Part shown: positions 1 through 6,153 of the stretch, in pieces
How the letters are laid out: each line of letters starts with the position of its first letter
Numbering within the stretch: position 1 is the stretch's first letter
Assembly: GCA_017534025.1 (NCBI GenBank)
Contig: JAFWDF010000076.1
Location: 1-9,228 of the forward strand
Direction of reading: 5' to 3'
DNA length: 9,228 nucleotides
From: Bacillota bacterium
GTDB lineage: Bacteria; Bacillota; Clostridia; Peptostreptococcales; Anaerovoracaceae
Made by a program: the position numbers and the translations under genes
The notes under the pieces: model-generated
Seen by the model: only the letters and a program-made list of their open reading frames with translations
What the model was told of the DNA's origin: nothing
The model's database searches: none

Positions 1-582
1 GCACAGAATATGCATTATAAAGAAAGCGGCGCCTATACAGGGGAAGTGTCCGTTGCCATGCTGGCGGACCTGGACATCCGCAATACAATTATCGGCCATT
101 CGGAGCGGCGTCAGTACTTCGGAGAAACCTCCGGGGAATGCGCAAAGAAAGTGAAGGCGGCGGTAGCGGCCGGAATTCGTCCGGTGCTCTGCGTCGGAGA
201 ATCCCTGGATGACCGGGAAGCCGGCAGGTACCAGGAAGTCGTGCGGGAAATGCTGCTGGGTTCGCTGGAGGACGTGACGGCGGAAGAAGCGGAAAAGACC
301 GTGATCGCCTATGAACCGGTCTGGGCCATCGGCACCGGCAAAACTGCGACGTCGGATCAGGCGCAGGAAATGGCGGCGTTCATCCGTTCCGTGCTGGCTG
401 AAAAATACGGCGCGCCTGTGGCGGATGCCATGATTATTCAGTACGGTGGCAGTGTTAAGCCTTCCAATGTGGCGGAACTCATGGCCAAGCCGGATATCGA
501 CGGGGCGCTGGTCGGCGGCGCCAGCCTGAAAACGGACGATTTCGTGAAGCTGGCTGCGTTTGACGCGTCTGTTCTGAAATAA
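1..582 (+). CDS. tpiA: Triosephosphate isomerase, C-terminal part (5' end outside window)
   Basis: Triosephosphate isomerase interconverts dihydroxyacetone phosphate and glyceraldehyde 3-phosphate in glycolysis, in the cytoplasm. The frame is open from base 1 (AQNMHYKESGAYTGEVS, a standard TIM segment), so the first roughly 60 residues lie upstream of the window and 193 residues are visible. The catalytic histidine is in IIGHSERR, the catalytic glutamate in AYEPVWAIGTGKTAT (which also holds the flexible loop 6), and the phosphate-binding QYGGSVKPSN and GALVGGASL motifs follow in the right order. The C-terminus is complete and of normal length. A strong terminator starts 26 bases after the stop codon, so this is the last gene of its transcript. 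In related genomes it follows gap and pgk, which cannot be checked here. Identification is essentially certain. Confidence 0.97.
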   Translation, partial: AQNMHYKESGAYTGEVSVAMLADLDIRNTIIGHSERRQYFGETSGECAKKVKAAVAAGIRPVLCVGESLDDREAGRYQEVVREMLLGSLEDVTAEEAEKTVIAYEPVWAIGTGKTATSDQAQEMAAFIRSVLAEKYGAPVADAMIIQYGGSVKPSNVAELMAKPDIDGALVGGASLKTDDFVKLAAFDASVLK

Positions 583-607
583 AAGTATTTTGAAATAAAA
601 AAAGAAG

Positions 608-653
608 CCGGGAGCTTCCGCGCGGGTATTTCGCGCGGGAACTCCCGGTTTTT
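608..653. terminator. Bidirectional intrinsic terminator between tpiA and the convergent EcsC-family gene
   Basis: A 17-bp stem (608-624 with 632-648, one wobble and one mismatch) encloses a 7-nt loop (GGTATTT). On the plus strand it is followed by TTTTT (649-653). On the minus strand the bases just past the stem read as a T-rich run, because positions 591-606 are A-rich. It therefore fits termination of both tpiA and the gene at 660-1526. Confidence 0.88.
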
Positions 654-659
654 CCATTC

Positions 660-1526
660 TCAGTCGTGCAGCAGCCGTTCTTCTTCCGGCAGAGCCTGTT
701 TCTTACGGCCCGGTGTGCCGGACTTGCTGTCCGCTTCGCCCCGGGTCATTTTGGAAAACAGAACGCGCCGTTTATACTTCAGATCTGCATACGCAGTCAG
801 ATTATTAATGAAAATCACATTGTACGATCCGCCCAGTACACCCAGCACCGGGATGTTCTGTATCGCTTTGGAAGTCAGCAGATCCATGGCCAGGGCATCG
901 GAAGCCGCAGTGATCTGTTCCTCCATGGTGCGATTGAGCGGTCTGCCGGCGTGAATCCAGCGGTTAAGTTCCTTGTCCGACCGGAAGAGCTCTTCTCCGT
1001 GCAGCGCGGAGGTTTCGATAAGCTTCAGAATGAACAGGCGCTCCTCATCGGATTCGTATTCGTATCCATAGCTCAGTGCAGTTTCATAAACGCTCTTCAT
1101 GATCATGGCGGTGAAGAGCGGGATATCCGGTAAAGCGACACCGAATACTCCCAGGCCGATGCCTTCCACACCGGAGATCAGCACGTTCTTTGCGCGGGTC
1201 AGGCCAGCGTGCCGGGAAAACGCCGACATGGTTCTCGCGTTGTCCCGTATGGAATGCATGAAAGAATTTTTCAGATATTTTTCATTATGCCGGTCCTTCG
1301 AATAGGATTTTTCGATGACGGCGGTACCTTTTTCAAAGACCAGTGCAAACGCTTTTGAAAACATGGTTTTCAGCGTCCCTTCAAATTTGTCGGGAATTTT
1401 TTTATTAATGCTGCCGCTGATGGCAGCGATCCCGTCTTCGTATTGCTTTTCCAGGAAGGAAAGCTCTTTTTTCTCCATATCCTTCCATTGTTTAATGACC
1501 GCCGGACTGGCTGTGAAAGTCGCCAT
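660..1526 (-). CDS. EcsC family protein, function unknown
   Basis: This is a 288-residue protein that I assign to the EcsC family (named after the third gene of the Bacillus subtilis ecsABC locus, whose biochemical role is not established). The family signature is the glycine- and proline-containing hydrophobic segment at about residues 118-155 (GVEGIGLGVFGVALPDIPLF, then a helix ending LSYGYEYE). A second small hydrophobic, glycine-rich stretch lies at about 222-245 (IPVLGVLGGSYNVIF). No signal peptide is visible; the N-terminus is a charged, probably helical region, and the C-terminus is basic and probably disordered. I chose ATG 1526 because AGGGGG lies six bases upstream of it. The frame stays open to 1595, but that would place the start upstream of the likely -10 element. 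No ecsA/ecsB ABC-transporter genes are adjacent, so this is an orphan copy with its own promoter and a shared terminator. Family call fairly sure; function not assignable. Confidence 0.82.
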   Translation of the reverse strand: MATFTASPAVIKQWKDMEKKELSFLEKQYEDGIAAISGSINKKIPDKFEGTLKTMFSKAFALVFEKGTAVIEKSYSKDRHNEKYLKNSFMHSIRDNARTMSAFSRHAGLTRAKNVLISGVEGIGLGVFGVALPDIPLFTAMIMKSVYETALSYGYEYESDEERLFILKLIETSALHGEELFRSDKELNRWIHAGRPLNRTMEEQITAASDALAMDLLTSKAIQNIPVLGVLGGSYNVIFINNLTAYADLKYKRRVLFSKMTRGEADSKSGTPGRKKQALPEEERLLHD

Positions 1527-1585
1527 TTCAATACCCCCTGTTGATGGAACCCGGAAAAAAGCGGATTTCCAAAGATACTGCATTA

Positions 1586-1594
1586 ATAATACCA
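1586..1594 (-). promoter_or_regulatory. Probable extended -10 promoter for the EcsC-family gene
   Basis: On the minus strand the sequence reads TGG followed by TATTAT (-10 at 1591-1586), an extended -10 arrangement. No good -35 hexamer is seen at the expected distance. Transcription would begin near 1579, about 53 bases before ATG 1526, which supports the shorter start. Confidence 0.5.
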
Positions 1595-1636
1595 CAAATA
1601 GGGCCCGGTAAGCAGAGCCGGTGCATCAAAAAGTAA

Positions 1637-1665
1637 TTGCGTCCGGAATTCCCGTATGGTATATT
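1637..1665 (+). promoter_or_regulatory. Sigma-70-type promoter upstream of the SLH/Tp47-like gene
   Basis: TTGCGT (1637-1642), a 17-bp spacer and TATATT (1660-1665) preceded by TGG (extended -10) form a good vegetative promoter. The expected transcription start is about 1672, which is the first base of the first GTTAG-N6-CTAAC box. An alternative -10, TATTAT (1662-1667), overlaps it. Confidence 0.65.
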
Positions 1666-1671
1666 ATAGAC

Positions 1672-1687
1672 GTTAGAAAAAACTAAC
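1672..1687. promoter_or_regulatory. Operator-like inverted repeat, copy 1 (GTTAG-N6-CTAAC)
   Basis: Perfect 5-bp inverted repeat GTTAG / CTAAC around AAAAAA, lying on the predicted transcription start of the promoter at 1637-1665. A protein bound here would block initiation. The TTAG/CTAA half-sites recall operators of DtxR/IdeR-type metal regulators, but the 6-bp spacing is not the canonical one, so the family is a guess. Confidence 0.5.
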
Positions 1688-1701
1688 TCAGTGCATCAAT
1701 T

Positions 1702-1738
1702 GGCGGAGCTCATGATGTAGAGATGCTTCGCCTTTTTT
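1702..1738 (+). terminator. Intrinsic terminator in the leader, candidate attenuator
   Basis: GGCGGAGC (1702-1709) pairs with GCTTCGCC (1725-1732), with one G-U pair, followed by TTTTTT (1733-1738). The 15-nt loop can be shortened by pairing CAT 1711-1713 with ATG 1723-1725. It sits about 72 bases before the start codon of the SLH/Tp47-like gene and downstream of that gene's only evident promoter, so reading into the gene would require antitermination or leaky termination. Confidence 0.6.
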
Positions 1739-1751
1739 CAGATCATGATGT
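1710..1751 (+). repeat. Direct repeat TCATGATGT (1710-1718 and 1743-1751)
   Basis: A nine-base perfect direct repeat with a palindromic core TCATGA. Copy 1 lies in the loop of the leader terminator; copy 2 lies just after its U-run and touches the second inverted-repeat box. Because the core is palindromic, TCATGAT 1710-1716 can also pair with ATCATGA 1742-1748, giving a pseudoknot-like loop contact in the RNA. Confidence 0.4.
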
Positions 1752-1765
1752 TAGTTCAATCTAAC
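1750..1765. promoter_or_regulatory. Operator-like inverted repeat, copy 2 (GTTAG-N6-CTAAC)
   Basis: Second perfect GTTAG / CTAAC inverted repeat, here around TTCAAT, 78 bp centre to centre from copy 1 and 44 bases before the start codon at 1810. At RNA level its left half (GTTAGTT, 1750-1756) is fully complementary to the right half of copy 1 (AACTAAC, 1681-1687). The pair could therefore act as DNA operators, as an RNA structure enclosing the terminator, or both. Confidence 0.45.
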
Positions 1766-1809
1766 CTTTTGAATTGGAATTGTGTGTTTATGGAAAGGAA
1801 AGGGGAATT

Positions 1810-4122
1810 ATGAAAAAAGTATTATCCATGTTTCTGTCAGCCGCGCTGCTGGCCGGGACCCTGCCCGGCTGTCCGGTCATGGCGGCGGAAACAGATGCCG
1901 ATGAATACGTTCTGATGAATATTCCGTATGCTCAGTTTTATGCCGGAGAACTGGGGGACACGGGTGTGGACTCCATTGCTTCCGCAACTCTGAACGGCAA
2001 AGCAAGGAATGTCAATGTGAATGGCGCCTCCTACCACCAGAGTGAAGAGGCTGTAAAAACCGAAGGGATCGCCGGATCCACCTATCCGGTCAAAGCCTCT
2101 GCGGAAGAGCTCGCGGCGCTGAAAGCAAAGGGCGCGAAGGAAGTGACCGACGCGGATAAGGTCGAATATGAAATGAATGTCAGAGGCACCATGCAGACCA
2201 AGACGCTGGAAGGCGCAATGGCACTGCAGGAAAGCCCGGATTATTCTTATTATGTACTGAAGGATGCCCCGGCATCTTATAAAGAACTCAATATTGCAGA
2301 AGATGGCACAGTAAGCTTCGGTGCGGCAGCAGGTACGGCGGAAACCGGTACCGTAACCGGCACGGCAGAGGCCGGCGGCAACCATACGGATATTGAGATT
2401 AAACTCAGCGGAGCGGAAATCGCAGCGGCGGATGTCAGCGGCGTGATCGTGACGACGGAAAAGGGTTCCTATGCAATGCATCATGTCGTAAATATCTGGA
2501 GAGGTACGGAACTCGGCTGGGATCTCGGCGATCTGGATCTGGGCGGGGAAACCATCAGCAGGATCAGATATTTCATGAAGGACGGAAGCATTGTGGATTA
2601 CAGCACGGAAATCCCGATTCCGGGAGCTGCATATGTCTTAATGAATATTCCGTACGCGGACTTCTACAAGGCGGAACTGGGTGAATCTGACGCGCAGGTA
2701 GACGCACTGGCTTCTGCGACAAAGAGCAAGACACGCGGCACTCTGGCTGCCGGTTCTTATCATAAGAATGCGGACGGCTCGGATATTTCCGGTGTGATTT
2801 ATCCGGTCTTTGTGGCTGATACAGCCGTTCTGAAGGATTTCAAAGAAGTCACCGACAGTGATAAGGTGGAAATCACGGTTTCCGGCCGCGGCGGGGAAAC
2901 CACCACTGCCTATGAAGGAAAGGATGCGCTCTTTGAAAATGAAGATTACGCGTACTACAAGCTGTCGGCAAAGCCGGCCCGTTTTAAGAAGCTGACCGTG
3001 GCGGAAGATGGTACGAAAATCTTCAGCGCAGTCAGCGGCAGAGTGCCAAGTGTGGCGGACGCTTCCGGCGAAGTGAATGAAAATGCTCACCATACGGATG
3101 TGGAAATCGTACTGAGCAACACCGCCGGCATTGAAACCGGCCAGGCGGTCAGCGCAGTGGTTGTTACCTTCGAAGATAATAGCAAAATAGGTCTCCATCA
3201 TGTGGCTGAAATCTGGAGAGCTACGGAACTGGGCGGAAGCGCTGCAGATTTTGCGGATAAGAAGATCAAAAATATCCGTTATTATACCCCGGAAACCGTA
3301 ATTGATTTCCCGATGGAAATCAGCATAAAGAAAAAAGCCGCGTCCGAGCTGGCAGCCGCTTTTGAAAGCAGCACAAAAGTTACCCTGAGCGGTCTGCCGG
3401 AAGATATTGAAAACCCTGTTGTAACGATTCAGAGCAGAGTCGGCAGAGGGGAAACGCCTGTGGTAATAGCGGACAGTGCGGAAATCAAAGACGGAGCCGT
3501 AACGACGGAAGCTGCAGTAAGCGGAACCACCTATACGGTCAAAGTATCGAGTGATAATTACCTGCCGCTTACGGCGACGATCGAATATAAGGAGCTGCAG
3601 AAGTTCGAGGATGTACCGGAAGGCATCTACTTCTGTGATGCAGTTTACTGGGCTGTAGAAAAGGCCATTACCAACGGCATTGATGAAACCCATTTCGGCC
3701 CGGACGGCGAATGCACCCGCGGTCAGATGGTTACGTTCCTGTACAGAGCCATGGGTAAACCGGAAGTGAAGGATAAAACGAATCCGTTTACGGATGTCAA
3801 GGCGGACCAGTATTATACGGACGCCGTTCTCTGGGCGGTGGAACAGGGCATTACCAAGGGTATGAGCGCAAATACATTTGAGCCGGATACCAAGGTAACC
3901 CGCGGCCAGGCAGTGACGTTCCTGAGCAGAGTGAAAAATGAGAAGGCGGAAAAGCCGGACAATCCGTTTGAAGATGTTGCCTCCGGCGCTTACTATTACG
4001 ACGCGGTTCTCTGGGCGGTTGAAAAGAACATTACCAAGGGCATGGATGAAAAGATCTTTGGCCCGGATCTGATCTGCAAACGCTCCCAGATTGTTACTTT
4101 CCTGTATCGTTATCTCGGCTGA
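1810..4122 (+). CDS. Exported SLH-anchored surface protein with two tandem Tp47-like modules
   Basis: This is a 770-residue exported protein. Residues 1-27 form a signal peptide (MKK, hydrophobic core, VMAAE cleavage region). Two homologous modules follow, at about 33-270 and 275-505. Each begins YVLMNIPYA(Q/D)FY..ELG, continues with a SYH motif (H76, H318) and an HTD(I/V)EI strand (H192, H428), and ends with HHV..IWR.TELG (H224/H225, H463/H464). The opening motif and overall order resemble Treponema pallidum lipoprotein Tp47 from memory of that sequence. An Ig-like domain (about 523-594) corresponds to the Tp47 C-terminal domain. Three SLH repeats (about 599-645, 658-705, 718-770) with TRGQ, TRGQ and KRSQ motifs would hold the protein to a secondary cell-wall polymer. 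ATG 1810 is chosen because AAAGGAAAGGGG precedes it and because the signal peptide starts there; the in-frame TTG at 1774 has no such support. Tp47 has been described as penicillin-binding, but no SxxK serine-enzyme motif is obvious here. The real ligand is unknown. Confidence 0.85.
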   Translation: MKKVLSMFLSAALLAGTLPGCPVMAAETDADEYVLMNIPYAQFYAGELGDTGVDSIASATLNGKARNVNVNGASYHQSEEAVKTEGIAGSTYPVKASAEELAALKAKGAKEVTDADKVEYEMNVRGTMQTKTLEGAMALQESPDYSYYVLKDAPASYKELNIAEDGTVSFGAAAGTAETGTVTGTAEAGGNHTDIEIKLSGAEIAAADVSGVIVTTEKGSYAMHHVVNIWRGTELGWDLGDLDLGGETISRIRYFMKDGSIVDYSTEIPIPGAAYVLMNIPYADFYKAELGESDAQVDALASATKSKTRGTLAAGSYHKNADGSDISGVIYPVFVADTAVLKDFKEVTDSDKVEITVSGRGGETTTAYEGKDALFENEDYAYYKLSAKPARFKKLTVAEDGTKIFSAVSGRVPSVADASGEVNENAHHTDVEIVLSNTAGIETGQAVSAVVVTFEDNSKIGLHHVAEIWRATELGGSAADFADKKIKNIRYYTPETVIDFPMEISIKKKAASELAAAFESSTKVTLSGLPEDIENPVVTIQSRVGRGETPVVIADSAEIKDGAVTTEAAVSGTTYTVKVSSDNYLPLTATIEYKELQKFEDVPEGIYFCDAVYWAVEKAITNGIDETHFGPDGECTRGQMVTFLYRAMGKPEVKDKTNPFTDVKADQYYTDAVLWAVEQGITKGMSANTFEPDTKVTRGQAVTFLSRVKNEKAEKPDNPFEDVASGAYYYDAVLWAVEKNITKGMDEKIFGPDLICKRSQIVTFLYRYLG

Positions 4123-4138
4123 CAGCAGTGATCTGCTG
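4123..4138 (+). other. Small perfect hairpin directly after the stop codon
   Basis: CAGCAG-TGAT-CTGCTG forms a 6-bp perfect stem starting at the base after the TGA stop of the SLH gene. It has no U-run and is followed 12 bases later by the true terminator. It may protect the 3' end or be incidental. Confidence 0.35.
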
Positions 4139-4149
4139 GGCAATGACCC

Positions 4150-4180
4150 GGACGGGGCCGTATGGCTCCGTCCTTTTTTT
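4150..4180 (+). terminator. Intrinsic terminator of the SLH/Tp47-like gene
   Basis: A 10-bp stem (4150-4159 with 4164-4173, one G-U pair) with GTAT loop is followed by seven T residues (4174-4180). It isolates the SLH gene from eno. Confidence 0.88.
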
Positions 4181-4220
4181 ATGCGCAGGCAAAGATATAT
4201 CATCCGTATGTGCGGAATCG

Positions 4221-4229
4221 TGGTATAAT
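4221..4229 (+). promoter_or_regulatory. Extended -10 promoter of eno
   Basis: TGG followed by consensus TATAAT (4224-4229) gives an extended -10 element. The expected -35 position (about 4201-4206, CATCCG) is poor, as is usual for such promoters. The start of transcription would be near 4236, giving a leader of about 35 nt. Confidence 0.65.
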
Positions 4230-4270
4230 GCATATATTCGATTCAGTGTATGACACACAGGAGGTTGAAA

Positions 4271-5563
4271 ATGTCTTATATCGAAGATGTAATTGCCAGA
4301 GAAGTCCTGGATTCCAGAGGGAATCCGACCGTAGAAGTAGAAGTGTATCTGGAAGACGGCAGCATGGGCCGCGCGATCGTTCCTTCCGGCGCGTCCACGG
4401 GCGCTTTTGAAGCTGTAGAACTCAGGGACGGCGACGATTCCAGATATCTGGGAAAAGGGGTTACTCAGGCTGTTGATAATGTTAATAATATCATTGCGGA
4501 CGAAGTGATCGGTCTGGATCCGTTCGATCAGATCGGCCTCGACAAACTGCTGATCGAGCTGGATGGAACACCGAACAAGGGCAAGCTGGGCGCCAACGCG
4601 ATCCTGGGCGTGTCCCTGGCGGTGGCCAGAGCGGCAGCGGAATCCCTGGGACTTCCTCTGTTCCAGTACATCGGCGGCGTAAACGGCAAGGTACTGCCGG
4701 TTCCGATGATGAACATCCTGAACGGCGGCAAGCACGCGGACAACAATGTGGATATCCAGGAATTCATGATTATGCCGGTAGGCGCCGGCAGCTTCCGGGA
4801 AGCGCTTCGTATGTGCGCGGAAGTATTCCATAATCTCAGAAAGGTTCTGAAGGGCAAGGGCCTGAACACCGCTGTCGGCGATGAAGGCGGTTTCGCGCCG
4901 GATCTTGCGTCCAATGCCGACGCCATCGCTAATATTATGGAAGCGATCGAGAAGGCCGGATATAAGCCGGGCGAAGACATCCGCATTGCCATGGACGTAG
5001 CGGCTACGGAAATGTATGACGCGGAAACAAAGATCTACGATCTTGCCGGCGAAGGCGTTAAGAAGACCGCAGAGGAAATGGTAGCATACTATGAAGAACT
5101 CTGTGACAAATATCCGATCATTTCCATCGAGGACGGCCTGGCAGAAGAAGACTGGGAAGGCTGGGCCCTGATGACGGAAAAACTGGGCAATCGGATCCAG
5201 CTGGTAGGCGACGACCTGTTCGTAACCAATACCGAAAGACTGAATAAGGGTATCCGTCTGGGTGTGGCGAATTCCATTCTGATCAAGCTTAACCAGATCG
5301 GTACGCTGACAGAAACCCTGGATGCCATTGAGATGGCGAAGCAGGCGGGCTATACGGCAGTGGTTTCCCACCGCTCCGGCGAATCCGAGGATGTGACGAT
5401 TGCCGACCTGGTTGTAGCACTCAATGCCGGCCAGATCAAGACCGGTGCACCGTCCAGAACGGACCGTGTCGCGAAATACAACCAGCTGCTGCGCCTTGAG
5501 GAGCTGCTGGGTGATACCGCACAGTACAGAGGCATCGAAAGCTTCTACAATATCAAACAGTAA
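4271..5563 (+). CDS. eno: Enolase (phosphopyruvate hydratase)
   Basis: Enolase converts 2-phosphoglycerate to phosphoenolpyruvate in glycolysis; it is a cytoplasmic, magnesium-dependent homodimer or octamer. The product has 430 residues, normal for bacterial enolases. It opens with the canonical DVIAREVLDSRGNPTVEVEV and PSGASTG segments. The catalytic acid/base glutamate is E205 in VGDEGGFAP and the catalytic lysine K339 in LIKLNQIGT. Magnesium ligands are in AMDVAATEMYD, ISIEDGLAEEDWEGW and VGDDLFVTN, and SHRSGESED closes the active site. ATG 4271 is the start because AGGAGG (4259-4264) precedes it by six bases; the in-frame ATG at 4250 would contain the ribosome binding site. The gene has its own promoter. 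Only a weak hairpin without a U-run (5565-5583) follows it, so some transcription probably continues into secG. Nothing unusual is seen in the protein. Confidence 0.98.
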   Translation: MSYIEDVIAREVLDSRGNPTVEVEVYLEDGSMGRAIVPSGASTGAFEAVELRDGDDSRYLGKGVTQAVDNVNNIIADEVIGLDPFDQIGLDKLLIELDGTPNKGKLGANAILGVSLAVARAAAESLGLPLFQYIGGVNGKVLPVPMMNILNGGKHADNNVDIQEFMIMPVGAGSFREALRMCAEVFHNLRKVLKGKGLNTAVGDEGGFAPDLASNADAIANIMEAIEKAGYKPGEDIRIAMDVAATEMYDAETKIYDLAGEGVKKTAEEMVAYYEELCDKYPIISIEDGLAEEDWEGWALMTEKLGNRIQLVGDDLFVTNTERLNKGIRLGVANSILIKLNQIGTLTETLDAIEMAKQAGYTAVVSHRSGESEDVTIADLVVALNAGQIKTGAPSRTDRVAKYNQLLRLEELLGDTAQYRGIESFYNIKQ

Positions 5564-5598
5564 ACCGGTATTCTTTTCACCGGCATTCGAGAAATAGC

Positions 5599-5627
5599 TT
5601 GTCATTGAATCTTCACTATGCTAAAAT
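5599..5627 (+). promoter_or_regulatory. Sigma-70-type promoter of secG
   Basis: TTGTCA (5599-5604), exactly 17 bp of spacer, then TAAAAT (5622-5627): each hexamer differs from consensus at a single base. Transcription would start near 5634, leaving a leader of about 84 nt containing two GC-rich hairpins. Confidence 0.7.
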
Positions 5628-5637
5628 AACTCAGATA

Positions 5638-5655
5638 GGCCGGTTATGTCCGGCC
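5638..5655 (+). other. GC-rich hairpin in the secG leader
   Basis: GGCCGG-TTATGT-CCGGCC is a perfect 6-bp all-GC stem with a 6-nt loop. It lies just after the predicted secG transcription start. Only TT follows it, so it is not a convincing terminator, though it could attenuate readthrough from eno or stabilise the 5' end of the secG message. Confidence 0.45.
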
Positions 5656-5674
5656 TTGAACATTGATTGAATCT

Positions 5675-5688
5675 GCGGGGCAGCCCGC
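5675..5688 (+). other. Second hairpin in the secG leader
   Basis: GCGGG-GCAG-CCCGC is a perfect 5-bp GC stem with a tetraloop, ending 15 bases before the secG ribosome binding site. It does not cover the AGGAGG itself. Confidence 0.35.
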
Positions 5689-5703
5689 TGTGCATAGTAA
5701 TGA

Positions 5704-5709
5704 AGGAGG
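5704..5709 (+). promoter_or_regulatory. Ribosome binding site fixing the TTG start of secG
   Basis: AGGAGG within AAGGAGG, eight bases before TTG 5718. The upstream in-frame ATG at 5700 would place the ribosome binding site inside the gene, so TTG is preferred. Confidence 0.7.
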
Positions 5710-5717
5710 AAACCGTC

Positions 5718-5951
5718 TTGAAATTAGCACTTTCCATTCTGATGATCATTTCCGCGATCGTTCTGACCGCGAGCATCCTGTTCCAGTCCGGCAACAGCGC
5801 TGGCCTGTCCGGTTCCATCGGCGGCGGCGCAGAGCAGTTATTCGGCAAGAAGAAGAGCTCGGGATATGAAACGATCCTGTCCAGAATCACCACGGTCTGC
5901 GCGATCATCTTCTTTGTCTGCGCGATTGTTGTGACAGCACTGGGCAAATAG
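5718..5951 (+). CDS. secG: Preprotein translocase subunit SecG
   Basis: SecG is the small accessory subunit of the SecYEG channel and assists SecA-driven protein export in the cytoplasmic membrane. The 77-residue product has the family layout: a first transmembrane helix at about 3-22 (LALSILMIISAIVLTASILF), the conserved FQSG..AGLSGSIGGGAEQLFGKKKS loop at about 22-48, and a second transmembrane helix at about 53-75. The start is TTG 5718, set by AGGAGG eight bases upstream; with it the length matches the family. It stands after eno, a frequent order in Bacillota, but the rnr and smpB genes that often follow are absent here. It has its own promoter and a downstream terminator, so it can be expressed as a single gene. 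Confidence 0.95.
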   Translation: MKLALSILMIISAIVLTASILFQSGNSAGLSGSIGGGAEQLFGKKKSSGYETILSRITTVCAIIFFVCAIVVTALGK

Positions 5952-6043
5952 GATGCCGGACAACCGGTAAACGGCTGTTTTTAAGGGGCTGACTTCTGGA
6001 AGAGGCGGCATAGAAGAGAACAAATTCAGAACAGTAAAACACA

Positions 6044-6084
6044 GAGCGGATGAAATCCAATCGGGATTCCATCCGCTCCTTTTT
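6044..6084 (+). terminator. Intrinsic terminator downstream of secG
   Basis: A 15-bp stem (6044-6058 with 6064-6078, a single mismatch) with loop AATCG is followed by C and TTTTT (6080-6084). It lies 92 bases after the secG stop. The minus-strand side lacks a clear T-run, so it serves mainly the plus strand. The 92 bases between hold no ORF or RNA I can recognise. Confidence 0.85.
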
Positions 6085-6153
6085 GTTTCAGAGTATTTAT
6101 CTGACCGGCTCCTGACCGGATGCGTCCTGCGCCGGAGCGTTCCGGACCGGTTC

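Larger units (their letters stand above)
1672..1738 (+). ncRNA. Candidate short leader RNA or attenuated transcript
   Basis: Between the predicted transcription start (about 1672) and the U-run of the terminator at 1702-1738 lies a self-contained transcript of about 67 nt with no open reading frame of note. It could be an attenuated leader of the downstream gene or an independent small RNA. I do not recognise it as any known riboswitch class. Existence is inferred from promoter and terminator only. Confidence 0.3.

Noticed and set aside
1774..1809. TTG 1774 as start of the SLH gene
   Set aside because: It has no ribosome binding site and would put 12 extra residues in front of a textbook signal peptide that begins at ATG 1810.
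1855..1880. Lipoprotein signal (LPGC) in the SLH protein
   Set aside because: Pro at the -2 position is unusual for a lipobox, a standard signal peptidase I site follows at MAA, and SLH repeats already provide an anchor.
2638..4233. 531-codon open frame on the minus strand
   Set aside because: It lies antisense to the SLH/Tp47-like gene, has no ribosome binding site or recognisable domain, and its phenylalanine/arginine/isoleucine-rich composition is that of a reverse-complement shadow.
5565..5583. Terminator directly after eno
   Set aside because: The CCGGT/ACCGG stem is only 5 bp with a 9-nt loop and no following T-run.
4094..5605. 503-codon open frame on the minus strand across eno
   Set aside because: It is a complete antisense shadow of enolase created by codon bias, with no family motifs.
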